Source: an uncultured Pelagibacteraceae bacterium (GTDB lineage Bacteria > Pseudomonadota > Alphaproteobacteria > Pelagibacterales > AG-422-B15). Taken from it: 64,000 nucleotides of DNA. The notes below the pieces were generated by a model, which worked only from the letters and a program-made list of their open reading frames with translations, was not told the origin of the DNA and searched no databases. Position 1 is the first letter of the stretch. Each line of letters opens with the position of its first letter. The stretch lies in NCBI GenBank assembly GCA_902590345.1, contig CACIWK010000002.1, positions 1 through 64,000 of the forward strand, written 5' to 3'. Of the stretch, positions 45,057 to 54,676 are shown piece by piece. Made by a program: the position numbers and the translations under genes.

Positions 45057-45916
45057 TGAGTTCATCAATTTCAAAAAAAGGTTTGGGTCGTGGACTTTCA
45101 TCACTTATGGGTGATACTAAAGATGTCTCAATTCAAAATGAAAGTTCGAATCAAGAAACAAAAATTTCTATTTCAAATTTAAAACCAAGTCCGTCACAGC
45201 CTCGAAGATTATTTGATAAAAACAGTATTAATGAATTAGCTGAATCCATAAAATCTAAAGGGCTTGTTCAACCAATATTAGTTAGACCCTCACCAACAGA
45301 GTCTGGAACATACGAAATTATTGCAGGTGAGAGAAGATGGCGAGCAGCCCAAATTGCACAACTTCACGAAATTCCTGCAGTTGTTAGAAAACTAGATGAT
45401 GTAGAAGCGTTAGAAATCGCAATTATAGAAAATGTACAACGTTCTGATCTATCACCAATTGAAGAAGCCGCGGGATATAAAAGATTAATTGAAAACCATG
45501 GCCATACTCAAGATGCACTTGCAGAAATTGTTGGCAAAAGCAGAAGCCACATTGCAAATATTATAAGACTTCTTGGATTACCTCAGTCGATTCAAGACAT
45601 GATTACAGAAGGAAAAATTTCAGCAGGTCACGCGCGAGCAATAATGAACAGTGCTTTTCCTGAAAAATTGGCAGAAAAAATTGTAAATGAAAACCTTAGC
45701 GTTAGAGCTGCGGAAAACCTTGCAAAACAAAGAAAATCAGGTGTAAAAAAAGTTAGATTAAAAGACCCGGATACTGTTGATCTGGAAAATAATTTAACTG
45801 CAAAATTAGGACTTAGTGTTTCCATCGATCATAAAGGGAAAAAAGGTGGTTCAATTAAAATAGAATATAAAACTCTTGATCAATTAGAAATGGTGACTGC
45901 TAAATTAAAAAATTAA
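45056..45916 (+). CDS. parB: chromosome partitioning protein ParB (Spo0J)
   Basis: A 286-residue CTP-dependent DNA clamp that loads at parS. It begins with LGRGLSSLMGD, which probably stimulates the ParA ATPase, followed by the CTP-binding domain with GERRWRAAQIAQLHEIPAVV and ENVQRSDLSPIEEA, a helix-turn-helix domain that reads parS, and a C-terminal dimerisation domain. The matching parS is in rsmG. The stop overlaps the stop of holA by four bases on the opposite strand. Confidence 0.98.
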   Translation: MSSSISKKGLGRGLSSLMGDTKDVSIQNESSNQETKISISNLKPSPSQPRRLFDKNSINELAESIKSKGLVQPILVRPSPTESGTYEIIAGERRWRAAQIAQLHEIPAVVRKLDDVEALEIAIIENVQRSDLSPIEEAAGYKRLIENHGHTQDALAEIVGKSRSHIANIIRLLGLPQSIQDMITEGKISAGHARAIMNSAFPEKLAEKIVNENLSVRAAENLAKQRKSGVKKVRLKDPDTVDLENNLTAKLGLSVSIDHKGKKGGSIKIEYKTLDQLEMVTAKLKN

Positions 45917-46950
45917 GTTTTAAAATATTGTTTTCCACGGTCTGCAATTAATAATATTGATTTTTCACAATTTAAACTTGCTAATTTACTGTTTAATTTA
46001 CATGAAATTTCAGCCTCCATAAGTTTACTGAGGTTTGACTCAATACTTTGTAAAGGCCATTTTAAACAATGACTTTGAAAATTTTCCTTATCTTTCCAAA
46101 ATAAAGGCGGTTTAAGAGTTTGTATCGCGCTATCAAAATTATTACCCTTTTTCATTTCAATTTTAGTTTTCTGTATTCTGATCAGATAATTCATTAGACT
46201 TCTTACCAAGCTTATTGGACTGGAGCCCTCAGATAAGAGTTTGTGAATTATTTTTGAACTTTTTAATGTATTACCATTCATCACATTTTCATTCATTCTG
46301 TTTAAGTTTTGTGAGCTTGAGTCATTGAGCAGAAATTTTGCTTCAGCTAGAGTAAGTTCTTTTTCAGAGTTAGCAATATAAAGACTTATTTTTTCAAGTT
46401 CATTATTGTTAATCATACGATCATTACTCAGACTTTGTATTAGATAATTTTTTACATCTCTTCTTATTTGTAAATTATATTTTAAAATAAAACTTTCTAG
46501 ATTTTGTATAAGTGATTTTCTATCGTCTTCATAACAAGCAAGTGCATAACATAATTTATGATTTTCAAAAAATTTTCTTATCTTGGAGGATTTAGTCAAG
46601 TTTTCAGATTTAATAATAAGTACAGATTGATCAGGTATATCCTCTATAACTTGTTCGATGATCGGTAAATGTTTGTCTCTAATTGTTTCAAGCACAAGTA
46701 TTTTGCCTTTGTAAAACATCGATACTGTTTTTAAAGATGTATCAATTGCACAGTCGTCCTCATCTATTTCTTTTCCACTCAAACTTATAGGTTCAAAATC
46801 ATGTTTTGAATTAATGTGCTTAATGATTTTATTTATTTGTTCTCTTATTAGTCCCTCATTGGGACCGTAGAGCAAGAGGCATAAAAAATTGTTATTCTCT
46901 GAGATAATTTTATTTAATTGAAAATCTTTAATTATCATTTGATCTTGCAA
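45913..46950 (-). CDS. holA: DNA polymerase III delta subunit
   Basis: HolA opens the sliding clamp as part of the clamp loader. The 345-residue protein begins with LNKIISENNNFLCLLLYGPNEGLIREQI, the typical YG-N/P-E region of delta subunits in the first domain, and includes an arginine-rich middle and helical collar domain. It belongs to the leftward set leuS-(TPR protein)-lptE-holA, all overlapping. lptE ends 22 bases inside it, so the two are coupled. Confidence 0.9.
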   Translation of the reverse strand: MQDQMIIKDFQLNKIISENNNFLCLLLYGPNEGLIREQINKIIKHINSKHDFEPISLSGKEIDEDDCAIDTSLKTVSMFYKGKILVLETIRDKHLPIIEQVIEDIPDQSVLIIKSENLTKSSKIRKFFENHKLCYALACYEDDRKSLIQNLESFILKYNLQIRRDVKNYLIQSLSNDRMINNNELEKISLYIANSEKELTLAEAKFLLNDSSSQNLNRMNENVMNGNTLKSSKIIHKLLSEGSSPISLVRSLMNYLIRIQKTKIEMKKGNNFDSAIQTLKPPLFWKDKENFQSHCLKWPLQSIESNLSKLMEAEISCKLNSKLASLNCEKSILLIADRGKQYFKT

Positions 46951-47416
46951 TACTGCTCTCTACTTTTGAAATCATGATTTGAAGAGCATTTTTTGTTGCA
47001 TTTCTTGTCATACTTTTTTTCATATCTTCGTTATTGAATTCTGACTCACCAACATCGTATTGTGCAAAGCCTCTGGTTATTCCAGTTGACAAAATATTTT
47101 CCGTGCTTGTTTCAATAATTTCAAAATTTATTGATATCTCAATTCTGTATTTTGCTACTGTACCATTTGTATTAATGATTAAGGGTGTTTGTTCTTCTTG
47201 GATTTGAAGAAAAACTTCATACGCAAGATTATCTTTTGAGTGAATAGTTTTCTCAACTTCGTCTTGTATTTCTCTTGAAACCTTATTAACCAACTTTAAG
47301 CTGTAGTTTCTAATATCTAGATTATCATTTGTAATTTTATAGATTGGACTGAAACCACAACTGATTAATAAAAAATACGCCCCTAATATAACAAGAACTG
47401 GTTTTGCTTTAATCAT
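46928..47416 (-). CDS. lptE: LPS-assembly lipoprotein LptE
   Basis: A 162-residue lipoprotein with N-terminal signal and lipobox LLISCGFSP near residue 20, followed by PIYKI and a region of mixed strands and helices. The GFSPIY sequence after the lipid-anchored Cys is typical of alphaproteobacterial LptE. LptE plugs the LptD barrel that inserts lipopolysaccharide into the outer membrane. The order leuS-lptE-holA is conserved in Alphaproteobacteria; here a TPR-sulfotransferase gene separates leuS from lptE. Confidence 0.85.
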   Translation of the reverse strand: MIKAKPVLVILGAYFLLISCGFSPIYKITNDNLDIRNYSLKLVNKVSREIQDEVEKTIHSKDNLAYEVFLQIQEEQTPLIINTNGTVAKYRIEISINFEIIETSTENILSTGITRGFAQYDVGESEFNNEDMKKSMTRNATKNALQIMISKVESSIARSNDN

Positions 47417-49145
47417 TACTTAATATTTCTGTCATCTCTTTTAAATATGGCCCATAGCTCTCCCAAGCACCAATGGACTTTTTATTTATTGGTTGCCTAA
47501 CTTGCTCAAGACTTGCAGTTCTTACCTGTCTTTTATTTTTATAAAACTTCATACATCTCTCTTCCCATTTTAAACCACAAAAGTTCAGTAATTCAACCGT
47601 AACTTTTTTTTGATCATTCACCAATTCTTCGTTATCAAGAATAAAAATATCTTCTTTAAATCTTTCCAGCCATACATGCATTAATTTTTCGTGTAAGAGA
47701 TAGTAATCGGCGAGGGTTCTTTGATTATAACAGTAAAGATGCCTTCCCTCCACAAACCTTTGGGTCAATAGAGAAAAACAATTATCTTCAGGTTTCCTCT
47801 TGCAGTAAATTATTTTTGACTCAGGTAAAATACATTTAATGAGATCTATTAAAAGAAAGTTGTGGGGCATTTTATCGCAAATAAATTTTTCACTATTTCT
47901 GTTAATACCTTCTAATAATTCTAGATATTTTTCTCTTACAGATAAGAGAGTTTCTTTGTTTACTATATTTTCAAAATATTTATTAATATTATCGTTTTCT
48001 GGATTATTCATGACCTCTTGCAAATTTGTTAGTTGTAATAGATAACGTAACTCCCCTGCTCCATATACTTCACTATGTGCGGACAAGATCTGCTCACATA
48101 AAGTTGTACCTGACCGCGGCATCCCACAAATGAATATAGGTACTAAAGAACTTTCTTTTTTTTGTATGGAAGGATAATCTCTGTGCTTACTAAGCTTTTC
48201 AAATAAAACTTGTTCCTTTTTAAAGTCATAGTCTTGGACTTCCAAACATAATTCATTCATTGTTTTAAGATATTCGTATGATTTTTTATAATTACCAACA
48301 TTTCTGAAATACTCAAAAAATCCCTTAACCAGTGTAATTCTTTGATCCAAACTCAAGTCTGGATTATTAAGTCTAAGAGAAAAGAATTCAATCTCTTGAT
48401 CATTTAATACATTTTCTCTATCGCTTGCATATTGAGCAAAAAATTGAATGAGATTTTTCACAGGCTCGTTTCTCATACGTTTACTAAATAAATTTTTAAA
48501 TCCGTCGTTAACAATCTTTTTGGATTTGTTAAAATCACCTGCTTCTCGATAAGCAGTAGCTAAATTAATTTGAAACTCTTCATTATCTGGGTAATCTTTA
48601 ATAAGCCCTTCCATTAAATGAATAGCTTTTTCAATGTTATGATTTAAAACAAGCGCTTTAGCATGAGTGCTTATGGTTTTTGGGTTATTCGCATCAATTT
48701 TCATTAAAACTTCAGAAAATTTCAGTGAATTTTCACCATCACCCCTACGAGCATATAAATCAGCTAGATTGTTCACTGCTGGATAATATTCATTTGATAT
48801 TGATAGTGATTTGTTAAAACATTTTACCGCTAGTTCATAATCCTTCACTAAAACGTATGAGGTGCCCATATTGTTATAAGCTTCATAGCCATTGGGATTT
48901 CTTTTTATACATTTTACAAAAAAATCAAAAGACCTCTCAACTTTTCCCGTATCCTGATAAAGTATGCCTAAATGTCGATTTAATTCGTAGCTTTCGGGAT
49001 GAGTAACAAGAAGTTTTTTATAGATATTTTCAGCCTCGACAAATTTTCTTTTTTTGTGAATTTCTATTGCATTTACTAAAATATTAAAAAATTTTTTATC
49101 TTCTATACCTTTTCCCTTATTTTTTCTTCGCTCGTGTCTATTCAT
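47409..49145 (-). CDS. TPR-repeat protein fused to a sulfotransferase domain
   Basis: A 578-residue two-part protein. The N-terminal half (about 20-260) is a TPR array with repeats such as [18 protein letters not shown] and [19 protein letters not shown]. The C-terminal half (about 335-578) is a sulfotransferase: the PAPS 5'-phosphosulfate loop is [16 protein letters not shown] near residue 342, with [14 protein letters not shown] as the 3'-phosphate region. It should transfer sulfate from PAPS to a protein or glycan substrate. It overlaps lptE by eight bases and leuS by eight bases, so it is coupled to both although it is not normally a member of this group. Confidence 0.88.
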   Translation of the reverse strand: MNRHERRKNKGKGIEDKKFFNILVNAIEIHKKRKFVEAENIYKKLLVTHPESYELNRHLGILYQDTGKVERSFDFFVKCIKRNPNGYEAYNNMGTSYVLVKDYELAVKCFNKSLSISNEYYPAVNNLADLYARRGDGENSLKFSEVLMKIDANNPKTISTHAKALVLNHNIEKAIHLMEGLIKDYPDNEEFQINLATAYREAGDFNKSKKIVNDGFKNLFSKRMRNEPVKNLIQFFAQYASDRENVLNDQEIEFFSLRLNNPDLSLDQRITLVKGFFEYFRNVGNYKKSYEYLKTMNELCLEVQDYDFKKEQVLFEKLSKHRDYPSIQKKESSLVPIFICGMPRSGTTLCEQILSAHSEVYGAGELRYLLQLTNLQEVMNNPENDNINKYFENIVNKETLLSVREKYLELLEGINRNSEKFICDKMPHNFLLIDLIKCILPESKIIYCKRKPEDNCFSLLTQRFVEGRHLYCYNQRTLADYYLLHEKLMHVWLERFKEDIFILDNEELVNDQKKVTVELLNFCGLKWEERCMKFYKNKRQVRTASLEQVRQPINKKSIGAWESYGPYLKEMTEILSND

Positions 49146-51714
49146 TTTTTGATATCACAATATTTAGAATTTTATTAGGGACAAATATTTTTTTAATTAT
49201 AGTTGAGTGCTCGATTTGATCATTTACACTTTTGATATTTTTAATCTCAGCCATGACCTGCTCTTCGTTTGCTCCAACCTGGGTCTCAACTTCTGCTCTT
49301 CTTTTGCCATTAACTTGAATAACAACTTTTGTTGTTTCTTCTATGAGATAACTTTCATCAACATTAGGCCAAGGCTCTGATGAAAGAGATGTTTTATTCC
49401 CACATAAACTCCAGCATTCCTCTGCTAAATGAGGAATCATTGGTTCAATTATACGAATTAGAATTTTAAGAGAAATTTTTAACGCAGATTTTTCAGTTTT
49501 ATCTGCAACCTCAAATTTTGAAATGTGATTTATTAATTCATAAATTTTTGCAACACCTACATTCATCTGGAAACTTTCAATACTTTTTGTAACAGCGTCT
49601 AGTGATTGGTAGGTTCTTTGTAGAAGGGTTTTTGCATTTGCTGTCTGATTTTCTTGCTCATCATTGATGTTTGTATCAATTAATATGTCAATATTTGAGG
49701 TAATAGTTGTCCAAATTTTTTGACAAAACCTCCAAGAACCGTGAATACCAGCATCTGACCAATTAATATCTCGGTCGGGTGGGCTGTCAGATAACATAAA
49801 CCATCTAGCAGAGTCAGAACCGTAATTTTTAATTATTTCTTCTGGATCAATTACGTTTTTTTTAGATTTAGACATCGATTCATTTGCACCAATCGTCACA
49901 TCTAACCCACTGGATACTTGATAAAATTTTCCATCTTTTTCTTCTACATCACTTGGAAATACCCATGCGCCATTTTTATTTTTATAGGTCGCGTGACACA
50001 CCATACCTTGTGTGAAAAGTGATTTAAACGGTTCATTAACTTTTTTTATCTTCAAGGCTTTTGTAAAAAACCGTGAGTATAACAAATGTAATATTGCGTG
50101 CTCAATTCCACCTACATATTGGTCTACAGGCATCCAATAATCTATTTCGTTTTCATCAAAAGGAGTTTCACTTTTAGGTGAACAAAATCTCAAGAAATAC
50201 CATGCTGAGTCAACGAATGTATCAAGAGTGTCAGTTTCTCTAATGGCTTTCATGCCTGTGTGAGGGCATGTCGTATATTTCCATTCCGGATGGTTTTCAA
50301 GTGGATTGCCTGATTGGTTTAAATCAATTTCATCGGGCAATTTTACAGGCAAGTTTTTTTCAGGAACAGTAATTATTTCACCATCTTCACGGTACATTAT
50401 TGGTATGGGACAACCCCAATAACGTTGTCTTGATATACCCCAATCTCTTAACCGATAATTGATTGATTTTTTACCAATATGCATTTTTTCTATTTCATTA
50501 ATTATTCTATCTTTAGCATCATCAATGTTTAAGCCATTCAAAAATGAAGAGTTGATCAGAGTTCCTTGTCCTGTATAAGCTTCGTCTTCCATGGAAGTAT
50601 CTGAGTCTTGTGGCTTGATGACTTCAATAATTTCAAGATCATATTTTTTTGCAAAATCAAAATCCCTCTGATCATGAGCAGGACAACCGTAGATTGCGCC
50701 AGTTCCATAATCCATAAGAATAAAGTTTGCAATAAACAACGGCAATTTCTTACCCTTTATGAATGGATGTAAAATTCTTAGTGCTGTAGGAATTCCGATT
50801 TTTTCATTTTTTGATATAGTTTCTTCATTTAATTTTAATGATCGTAGTTTTTTTATTTCTTCGGCAGTGTCTGAGTCACATTTAAGTATTTGATCAACGA
50901 ATGGATGAAAGGGTGAGATCGCAATAAAAGTTGCTCCAAATATAGTATCGGGTCTTGTGGTGAAAATTTCTAATTTTTCGGGCTTATACTGACTATAATC
51001 AGACTCAATCTCAAAATGTATCTCACATCCAATTGATCGACCAATCCAATTTTTTTGCATAGTCTTAACTTTTTCTGGCCAGCCGGGCATTTCGTCTAAA
51101 CTCTCAAGGAGTTTGTTTGCATGAGAGGTTATTTTAAAAAACCACTGAGATAATTTTTTTTGCTCTACGTCAGCGCCCGATCTCCATCCTTTTCCATCAA
51201 TAACCTGTTCATTTGCCAAGACAGTATTCTCAACAGGATCCCAATTGACAAGAGACTCTTTTTTGTAAATCAAATTTTGTTTATAAAATTGTAAAAATAA
51301 TTTTTGTTGCTGATGATAATATTCTTTATCACACGTAGCCAATTCGCGATTCCAATCTATTGATAGACCCATTGATTTCAGTTGAGATCTCATAGTATTA
51401 ATATTTTCGTAAGTCCATTTACTCGGAGAAATATTATTTTCAATAGCTGCATTTTCTGCAGGTAGGCCAAAAGCATCCCAACCCATTGGATGCATTACAT
51501 TGAAACCTCTGGCTCTTTTGTATCTTGCTATAACATCACCAAGTGTATAATTCCTTACGTGCCCCATGTGAATCTTACCCGAAGGATAAGGGAACATTTC
51601 TAAAATATAATATTTCTCTTTTTCTTTATTTAGCTCGCTTTTGAAAGTTTTATTCTCTTGCCAGTAGGATTGCCACTTTGACTCAATTGATCTTGGGTTA
51701 TACTTTTCAGACAT
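49138..51714 (-). CDS. leuS: leucyl-tRNA synthetase
   Basis: A class I aminoacyl-tRNA synthetase of 858 residues. The HIGH motif is [17 protein letters not shown] near residue 48, the editing domain covers about 225-420, and the anticodon-binding domain is near 640-800. The KMSKS loop reads ESMSKSKKN: the first Lys is Ser, whereas the second Lys is kept. The gene overlaps the TPR-sulfotransferase by eight bases and starts 22 bases after the stop of the DUF3576 gene. Confidence 0.98.
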   Translation of the reverse strand: MSEKYNPRSIESKWQSYWQENKTFKSELNKEKEKYYILEMFPYPSGKIHMGHVRNYTLGDVIARYKRARGFNVMHPMGWDAFGLPAENAAIENNISPSKWTYENINTMRSQLKSMGLSIDWNRELATCDKEYYHQQQKLFLQFYKQNLIYKKESLVNWDPVENTVLANEQVIDGKGWRSGADVEQKKLSQWFFKITSHANKLLESLDEMPGWPEKVKTMQKNWIGRSIGCEIHFEIESDYSQYKPEKLEIFTTRPDTIFGATFIAISPFHPFVDQILKCDSDTAEEIKKLRSLKLNEETISKNEKIGIPTALRILHPFIKGKKLPLFIANFILMDYGTGAIYGCPAHDQRDFDFAKKYDLEIIEVIKPQDSDTSMEDEAYTGQGTLINSSFLNGLNIDDAKDRIINEIEKMHIGKKSINYRLRDWGISRQRYWGCPIPIMYREDGEIITVPEKNLPVKLPDEIDLNQSGNPLENHPEWKYTTCPHTGMKAIRETDTLDTFVDSAWYFLRFCSPKSETPFDENEIDYWMPVDQYVGGIEHAILHLLYSRFFTKALKIKKVNEPFKSLFTQGMVCHATYKNKNGAWVFPSDVEEKDGKFYQVSSGLDVTIGANESMSKSKKNVIDPEEIIKNYGSDSARWFMLSDSPPDRDINWSDAGIHGSWRFCQKIWTTITSNIDILIDTNINDEQENQTANAKTLLQRTYQSLDAVTKSIESFQMNVGVAKIYELINHISKFEVADKTEKSALKISLKILIRIIEPMIPHLAEECWSLCGNKTSLSSEPWPNVDESYLIEETTKVVIQVNGKRRAEVETQVGANEEQVMAEIKNIKSVNDQIEHSTIIKKIFVPNKILNIVISKNE

Positions 51715-51735
51715 TTAAATAAACTAAGTTATTTA

Positions 51736-52290
51736 CTATGATAAGTCGACAGCGGTTTTGAGTGCGCGAGCCTCAGCTAAAATACTTTCTTTAATTTTAG
51801 TTGCTTTCTCTTCATCCATACCTTGATCAATCCACATTGAACCATCAAATTTTTGCGTAAACATTTGAACAGAAATTGAGTCATTAGTTAATTCACCGTC
51901 TAACAAACGGACATTAATTTTAATTCTTAATTCATTTTCTTCAACTGCATACCAATCTGTAATGACAATACCTGACGCAGAGTCAACTGACGCTAATGGC
52001 ATAAAACTTAGTTTGTCTAAAATTACATTAAAAGTTAAACTATCGACTGCGATAGCTAATGACGCCGCATCATCTCCTAATACCATTTCCCTTAAGGACA
52101 AACCTTGGCCTTCCTCAAAAATATTAGTATGTCTGGCTTGGCCTGGAGTCATGTTGCCTTTAACATGGTCTTCATGTGTAGTTTCATTACGCTCAATATC
52201 CAACTGAGCACAGCTATAAATAAAGAATAAAGTGAAAAATAGAAAAATATTATTTAAGGTGCCAATCTTCTTTACGAGCTTTGTAATCAT
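51736..52290 (-). CDS. DUF3576 lipoprotein
   Basis: A 184-residue protein with an N-terminal signal and a lipobox in FFIYSCAQLD near residue 27, so it is predicted to be a periplasm-facing lipoprotein. The remainder carries the DUF3576 pattern, including FMPLASVDSASGIVITDWY and a soluble alpha/beta region ending with ESILAEARALKTA. Function is unknown; a role in envelope assembly is possible because it lies directly upstream of leuS-lptE as in other Alphaproteobacteria. It is divergent from the porin, sharing a 226-base spacer. Confidence 0.87.
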   Translation of the reverse strand: MITKLVKKIGTLNNIFLFFTLFFIYSCAQLDIERNETTHEDHVKGNMTPGQARHTNIFEEGQGLSLREMVLGDDAASLAIAVDSLTFNVILDKLSFMPLASVDSASGIVITDWYAVEENELRIKINVRLLDGELTNDSISVQMFTQKFDGSMWIDQGMDEEKATKIKESILAEARALKTAVDLS

Positions 52291-52404
52291 AGGAATTTAA
52301 GATATTTCGCCCAATATAACAAAAAAGAGCATTACATCAAATTTTATAATAAAAACTGCAGTTTTCCAATAAATTTTCATATGTGGTATTATTGCAACAT
52401 ATAA

Positions 52405-52485
52405 ACACAAAAATTGTGTCATATATACAAATACATTAATTTTTTATGAGTTTTTATATATATTATCGCTCAGTTAAATTTAACT
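52405..52485. promoter_or_regulatory. inverted repeats in the porin 5' region
   Basis: The 226-base spacer before the porin holds two palindromic sites. The first has arms ACACAA (52405-52410) and TTGTGT (52414-52419) around a three-base centre. The second is the perfect 14-base palindrome AGTTAAATTTAACT at 52472-52485, which lies 31 bases before the porin ATG. A TATTAT word at 52461-52466 could be a -10 box, but no convincing -35 is seen. Porin genes are usually strongly regulated, so one of these may be an operator. Confidence 0.4.
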
Positions 52486-52516
52486 ATGATCAACTATCAT
52501 AATGAAAGGAAAATTT

Positions 52517-53431
52517 ATGAATAGATCAAAAATCTTAAGCGCATCTGCGTTGGCATCTTTGATGGCAGCTGGTGCAGCTCAAGCAGAAATGGCAGTAAGT
52601 GGTTATCTACTTGGTGCATTTTACGATAGTGATGGTGGCGGACTAGCTAATGCTCACACATCAGAAACTGTTACAGTATCATACTCTGACAGTCTAAATA
52701 ACGGTATGGGTCTTAGCGTTGCTATGGACATTACTGATACACTAGCTACAAACGTATCAATCGACACTGGCATGGGAACAATTGGTTTCTCTGCTGATGG
52801 TAAACAAGATTCAGCTCTTGATAAAGTTGATGGATCAACAGCGTGTTTTGGATTGTACTATTGTTCAAATGCTTACAGCACAGTTAGTGGCGGTGGAACA
52901 TACAATGATGGTGATTCACTATCTGGTAATTCAATCGGATACATATCTCCTTCAATCAACGGCTTTACAATTAGAGCTACTCATGGTCTAGAGACTTCTG
53001 GATCAGTTCTAGGTGTTGATTCAATCGGAGTAACTGGATCAATCATGGGTGTTACTGTTAAAGCTGGTATGGCTGACATTAACTATGACCAAGCTGGTGG
53101 TAGCACAGGAACTGACAATACGCCTTCTATGTATGCGCTCGGTTACTCAATTGCTGGCTTAGATCTAGGTTATGCATTCTATGACTCTGATGACACTGCA
53201 AGTTCTGAGGAAACTCAGTACGGTGTAGGTACATCTGTAATGGGAATGTATGTTGGTGCTCAGTTTGGTGCACATGACACAACTGGAAACGACACAGACT
53301 ACATGACTTTATCTGCGATCAAAGACATGGGTGCTGCATCGTTCTCATACGAGTACATTGAGACAGATCAAGCTGGTGGCACTACAAACGATAGTGATGC
53401 ACACTACTTTGCTTACTCAATTGGTTTCTAA
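52517..53431 (+). CDS. outer-membrane porin (Gram-negative trimeric porin type)
   Basis: A 304-residue protein starting with a Sec signal peptide that ends in AGAAQA, giving a mature N-terminus near residue 24. The mature part is a Gly-, Ser-, Asp- and Thr-rich beta-strand protein with alternating pattern, TVSYSDSLNNGMGLSVAMD near the start and SAIKDMGAASFSYEYIETDQ near the end, and the last residue is Phe after FAYSIG, as in outer-membrane barrels. The start at 52517 is chosen because an AAAGGA ribosome site lies six bases before it. A strong terminator follows. Codon use is less AT-biased than its neighbours, as expected for a highly expressed gene. Confidence 0.85.
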   Translation: MNRSKILSASALASLMAAGAAQAEMAVSGYLLGAFYDSDGGGLANAHTSETVTVSYSDSLNNGMGLSVAMDITDTLATNVSIDTGMGTIGFSADGKQDSALDKVDGSTACFGLYYCSNAYSTVSGGGTYNDGDSLSGNSIGYISPSINGFTIRATHGLETSGSVLGVDSIGVTGSIMGVTVKAGMADINYDQAGGSTGTDNTPSMYALGYSIAGLDLGYAFYDSDDTASSEETQYGVGTSVMGMYVGAQFGAHDTTGNDTDYMTLSAIKDMGAASFSYEYIETDQAGGTTNDSDAHYFAYSIGF

Positions 53432-53450
53432 GTTAATTTAATTTAACTTA
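53429..53450. repeat. AT-rich inverted repeat after the porin, matching the one before mnmG
   Basis: Arms TAAGTTAA (53429-53436) and TTAACTTA (53443-53450) flank TTTAAT. The first arm includes the porin stop codon. Apart from one extra T the block is identical to the palindrome at 41742-41762, including the preceding C. It sits 11 bases before the terminator stem. Confidence 0.6.
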
Positions 53451-53460
53451 AAAATTATTA

Positions 53461-53497
53461 AAACACCCTGCGCAGTTATTGCGTAGGGTGTTTTTTT
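53461..53497 (+). terminator. intrinsic terminator of the porin gene
   Basis: A 14-base-pair stem (53461-53474 with 53480-53493, one G-T wobble) with a five-base loop is followed by a run of T to 53497. It is the clearest Rho-independent terminator in the window, 30 bases after the porin stop and just before the yggS-like gene at 53509. Confidence 0.92.
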
Positions 53498-53508
53498 ATG
53501 TTTAGACT

Positions 53509-54162
53509 ATGATAATGTACGAAAACTTTCTGGCCGAATTTAATAAAGCTGTATTAGAATCTGGGCGTGACATAGAGGAAATAGAACTGATTGCTGTAAG
53601 CAAAAAAAAACCACTAGATGCTATTCGAAAAGTTTTTGATGCAGGACATCTTTCTTTTGGAGAAAATCAAATTCAAGAAATTGAAAGTAAATGGATTGAT
53701 TTTAAAAAAGAAAATACGAACCTAATTCTACATTACGTAGGCTCAATTCAAAGTCGCAAAACTAGTTCAATACTGGAACATTGCGATGTGATTCATTCTG
53801 TTGATAGATTGAAAGTTATAAAGTTAATAAAAGAGTTTGAAAATAGTACAGGTATTCAAAGAAAATATTTTCTTCAAATCAATACTGGAAATGAACCACA
53901 AAAATCTGGAATATTGCTAAATGAAGCTGAAAGTTTCATTGAAGATTGTAAGAATGTTCATAATTTCGATGTCTTTGGTTTAATGTGTCTACCACCAATT
54001 GATGAAGACCCTTCTAGACACTTCAATATATTGAGAGGACTTGCCAAAAATCATAAATTATCTTCGTTAAGCATGGGAATGTCGCATGATTTTAAAACTG
54101 CAATAAAATGCGGAGCAACACACATTCGTATTGGCACTTCTATTTTTGGTGAAAGAGTCTAA
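53509..54162 (+). CDS. YggS-family pyridoxal-phosphate homeostasis protein
   Basis: A 217-residue single TIM-barrel protein of the YggS/PLPBP family. The cofactor lysine lies in IELIAVSKKKPLDAI, and GENQIQEIESKW, LHYVGSIQSRKTS and LSMGMSHDFKTAIKCGATHIRIGTSIFG (here split) match the family. It binds PLP and buffers vitamin B6 supply rather than catalysing a known reaction. It starts 12 bases after the porin terminator and its stop overlaps that of the L,D-transpeptidase by four bases. Confidence 0.95.
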   Translation: MIMYENFLAEFNKAVLESGRDIEEIELIAVSKKKPLDAIRKVFDAGHLSFGENQIQEIESKWIDFKKENTNLILHYVGSIQSRKTSSILEHCDVIHSVDRLKVIKLIKEFENSTGIQRKYFLQINTGNEPQKSGILLNEAESFIEDCKNVHNFDVFGLMCLPPIDEDPSRHFNILRGLAKNHKLSSLSMGMSHDFKTAIKCGATHIRIGTSIFGERV

Positions 54163-54653
54163 TTTTTAATTTCAATTACTGTATCGTTATTTATTTGATT
54201 CACGATTTTCAACAAATCTTCCTTACTTAGCGCGACACAACCCAAAGTACCTCGATAGTCTGCATGAGCGATATGCAAAAAAATTGCACTTCCCTTACCG
54301 GGCACAGTAGGACTTATATTATAATTTATTACACATACAATGTCATACAAATCATCGTCTCGATATAACTTTTCAGCGCTATGAGCAAATGGGAATTTGA
54401 TAAACTGATTATAAAATTCACTATCTGGATCATCACACCAGCCATCATTTTTTGAAATTTTCAATGCATTCTTATTAAAAATAATAGATTCTAACTTGTC
54501 GGCTCGATAATAAATTTCATTGAATTTGTATACACCAGCCGGTGTACGGCCATCGCCTTCCTTTTTATTTTCGGTTATTCCATTCTTCCCAACTGCACAT
54601 GGGAATTTAAGATTGTTAAAATATAAAAAGTTTTTTTGTAATATAAATTTCAT
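54159..54653 (-). CDS. L,D-transpeptidase (YkuD domain)
   Basis: A 164-residue YkuD-fold enzyme without a clear signal peptide or lipobox. The active site is in HIAHADYRGTLGCVAL: the catalytic Cys follows GTLG and the His is at HIAH. YkuD enzymes crosslink or modify peptidoglycan with meso-diaminopimelate, using cysteine. How the protein reaches the periplasm is not obvious from the sequence. It is divergent from the response-regulator-like gene with only 23 bases between starts, and converges on the yggS-like gene. Confidence 0.88.
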   Translation of the reverse strand: MKFILQKNFLYFNNLKFPCAVGKNGITENKKEGDGRTPAGVYKFNEIYYRADKLESIIFNKNALKISKNDGWCDDPDSEFYNQFIKFPFAHSAEKLYRDDDLYDIVCVINYNISPTVPGKGSAIFLHIAHADYRGTLGCVALSKEDLLKIVNQINNDTVIEIKN

Positions 54654-54676
54654 CCGATATTATATTATCTAATAAA

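Noticed and set aside
53429-53450. CtrA-type site (TTAA-N7-TTAA) in the palindromes
   Set aside because: The TTAA words are six and five bases apart in the two blocks, not seven, so they do not fit the CtrA consensus.
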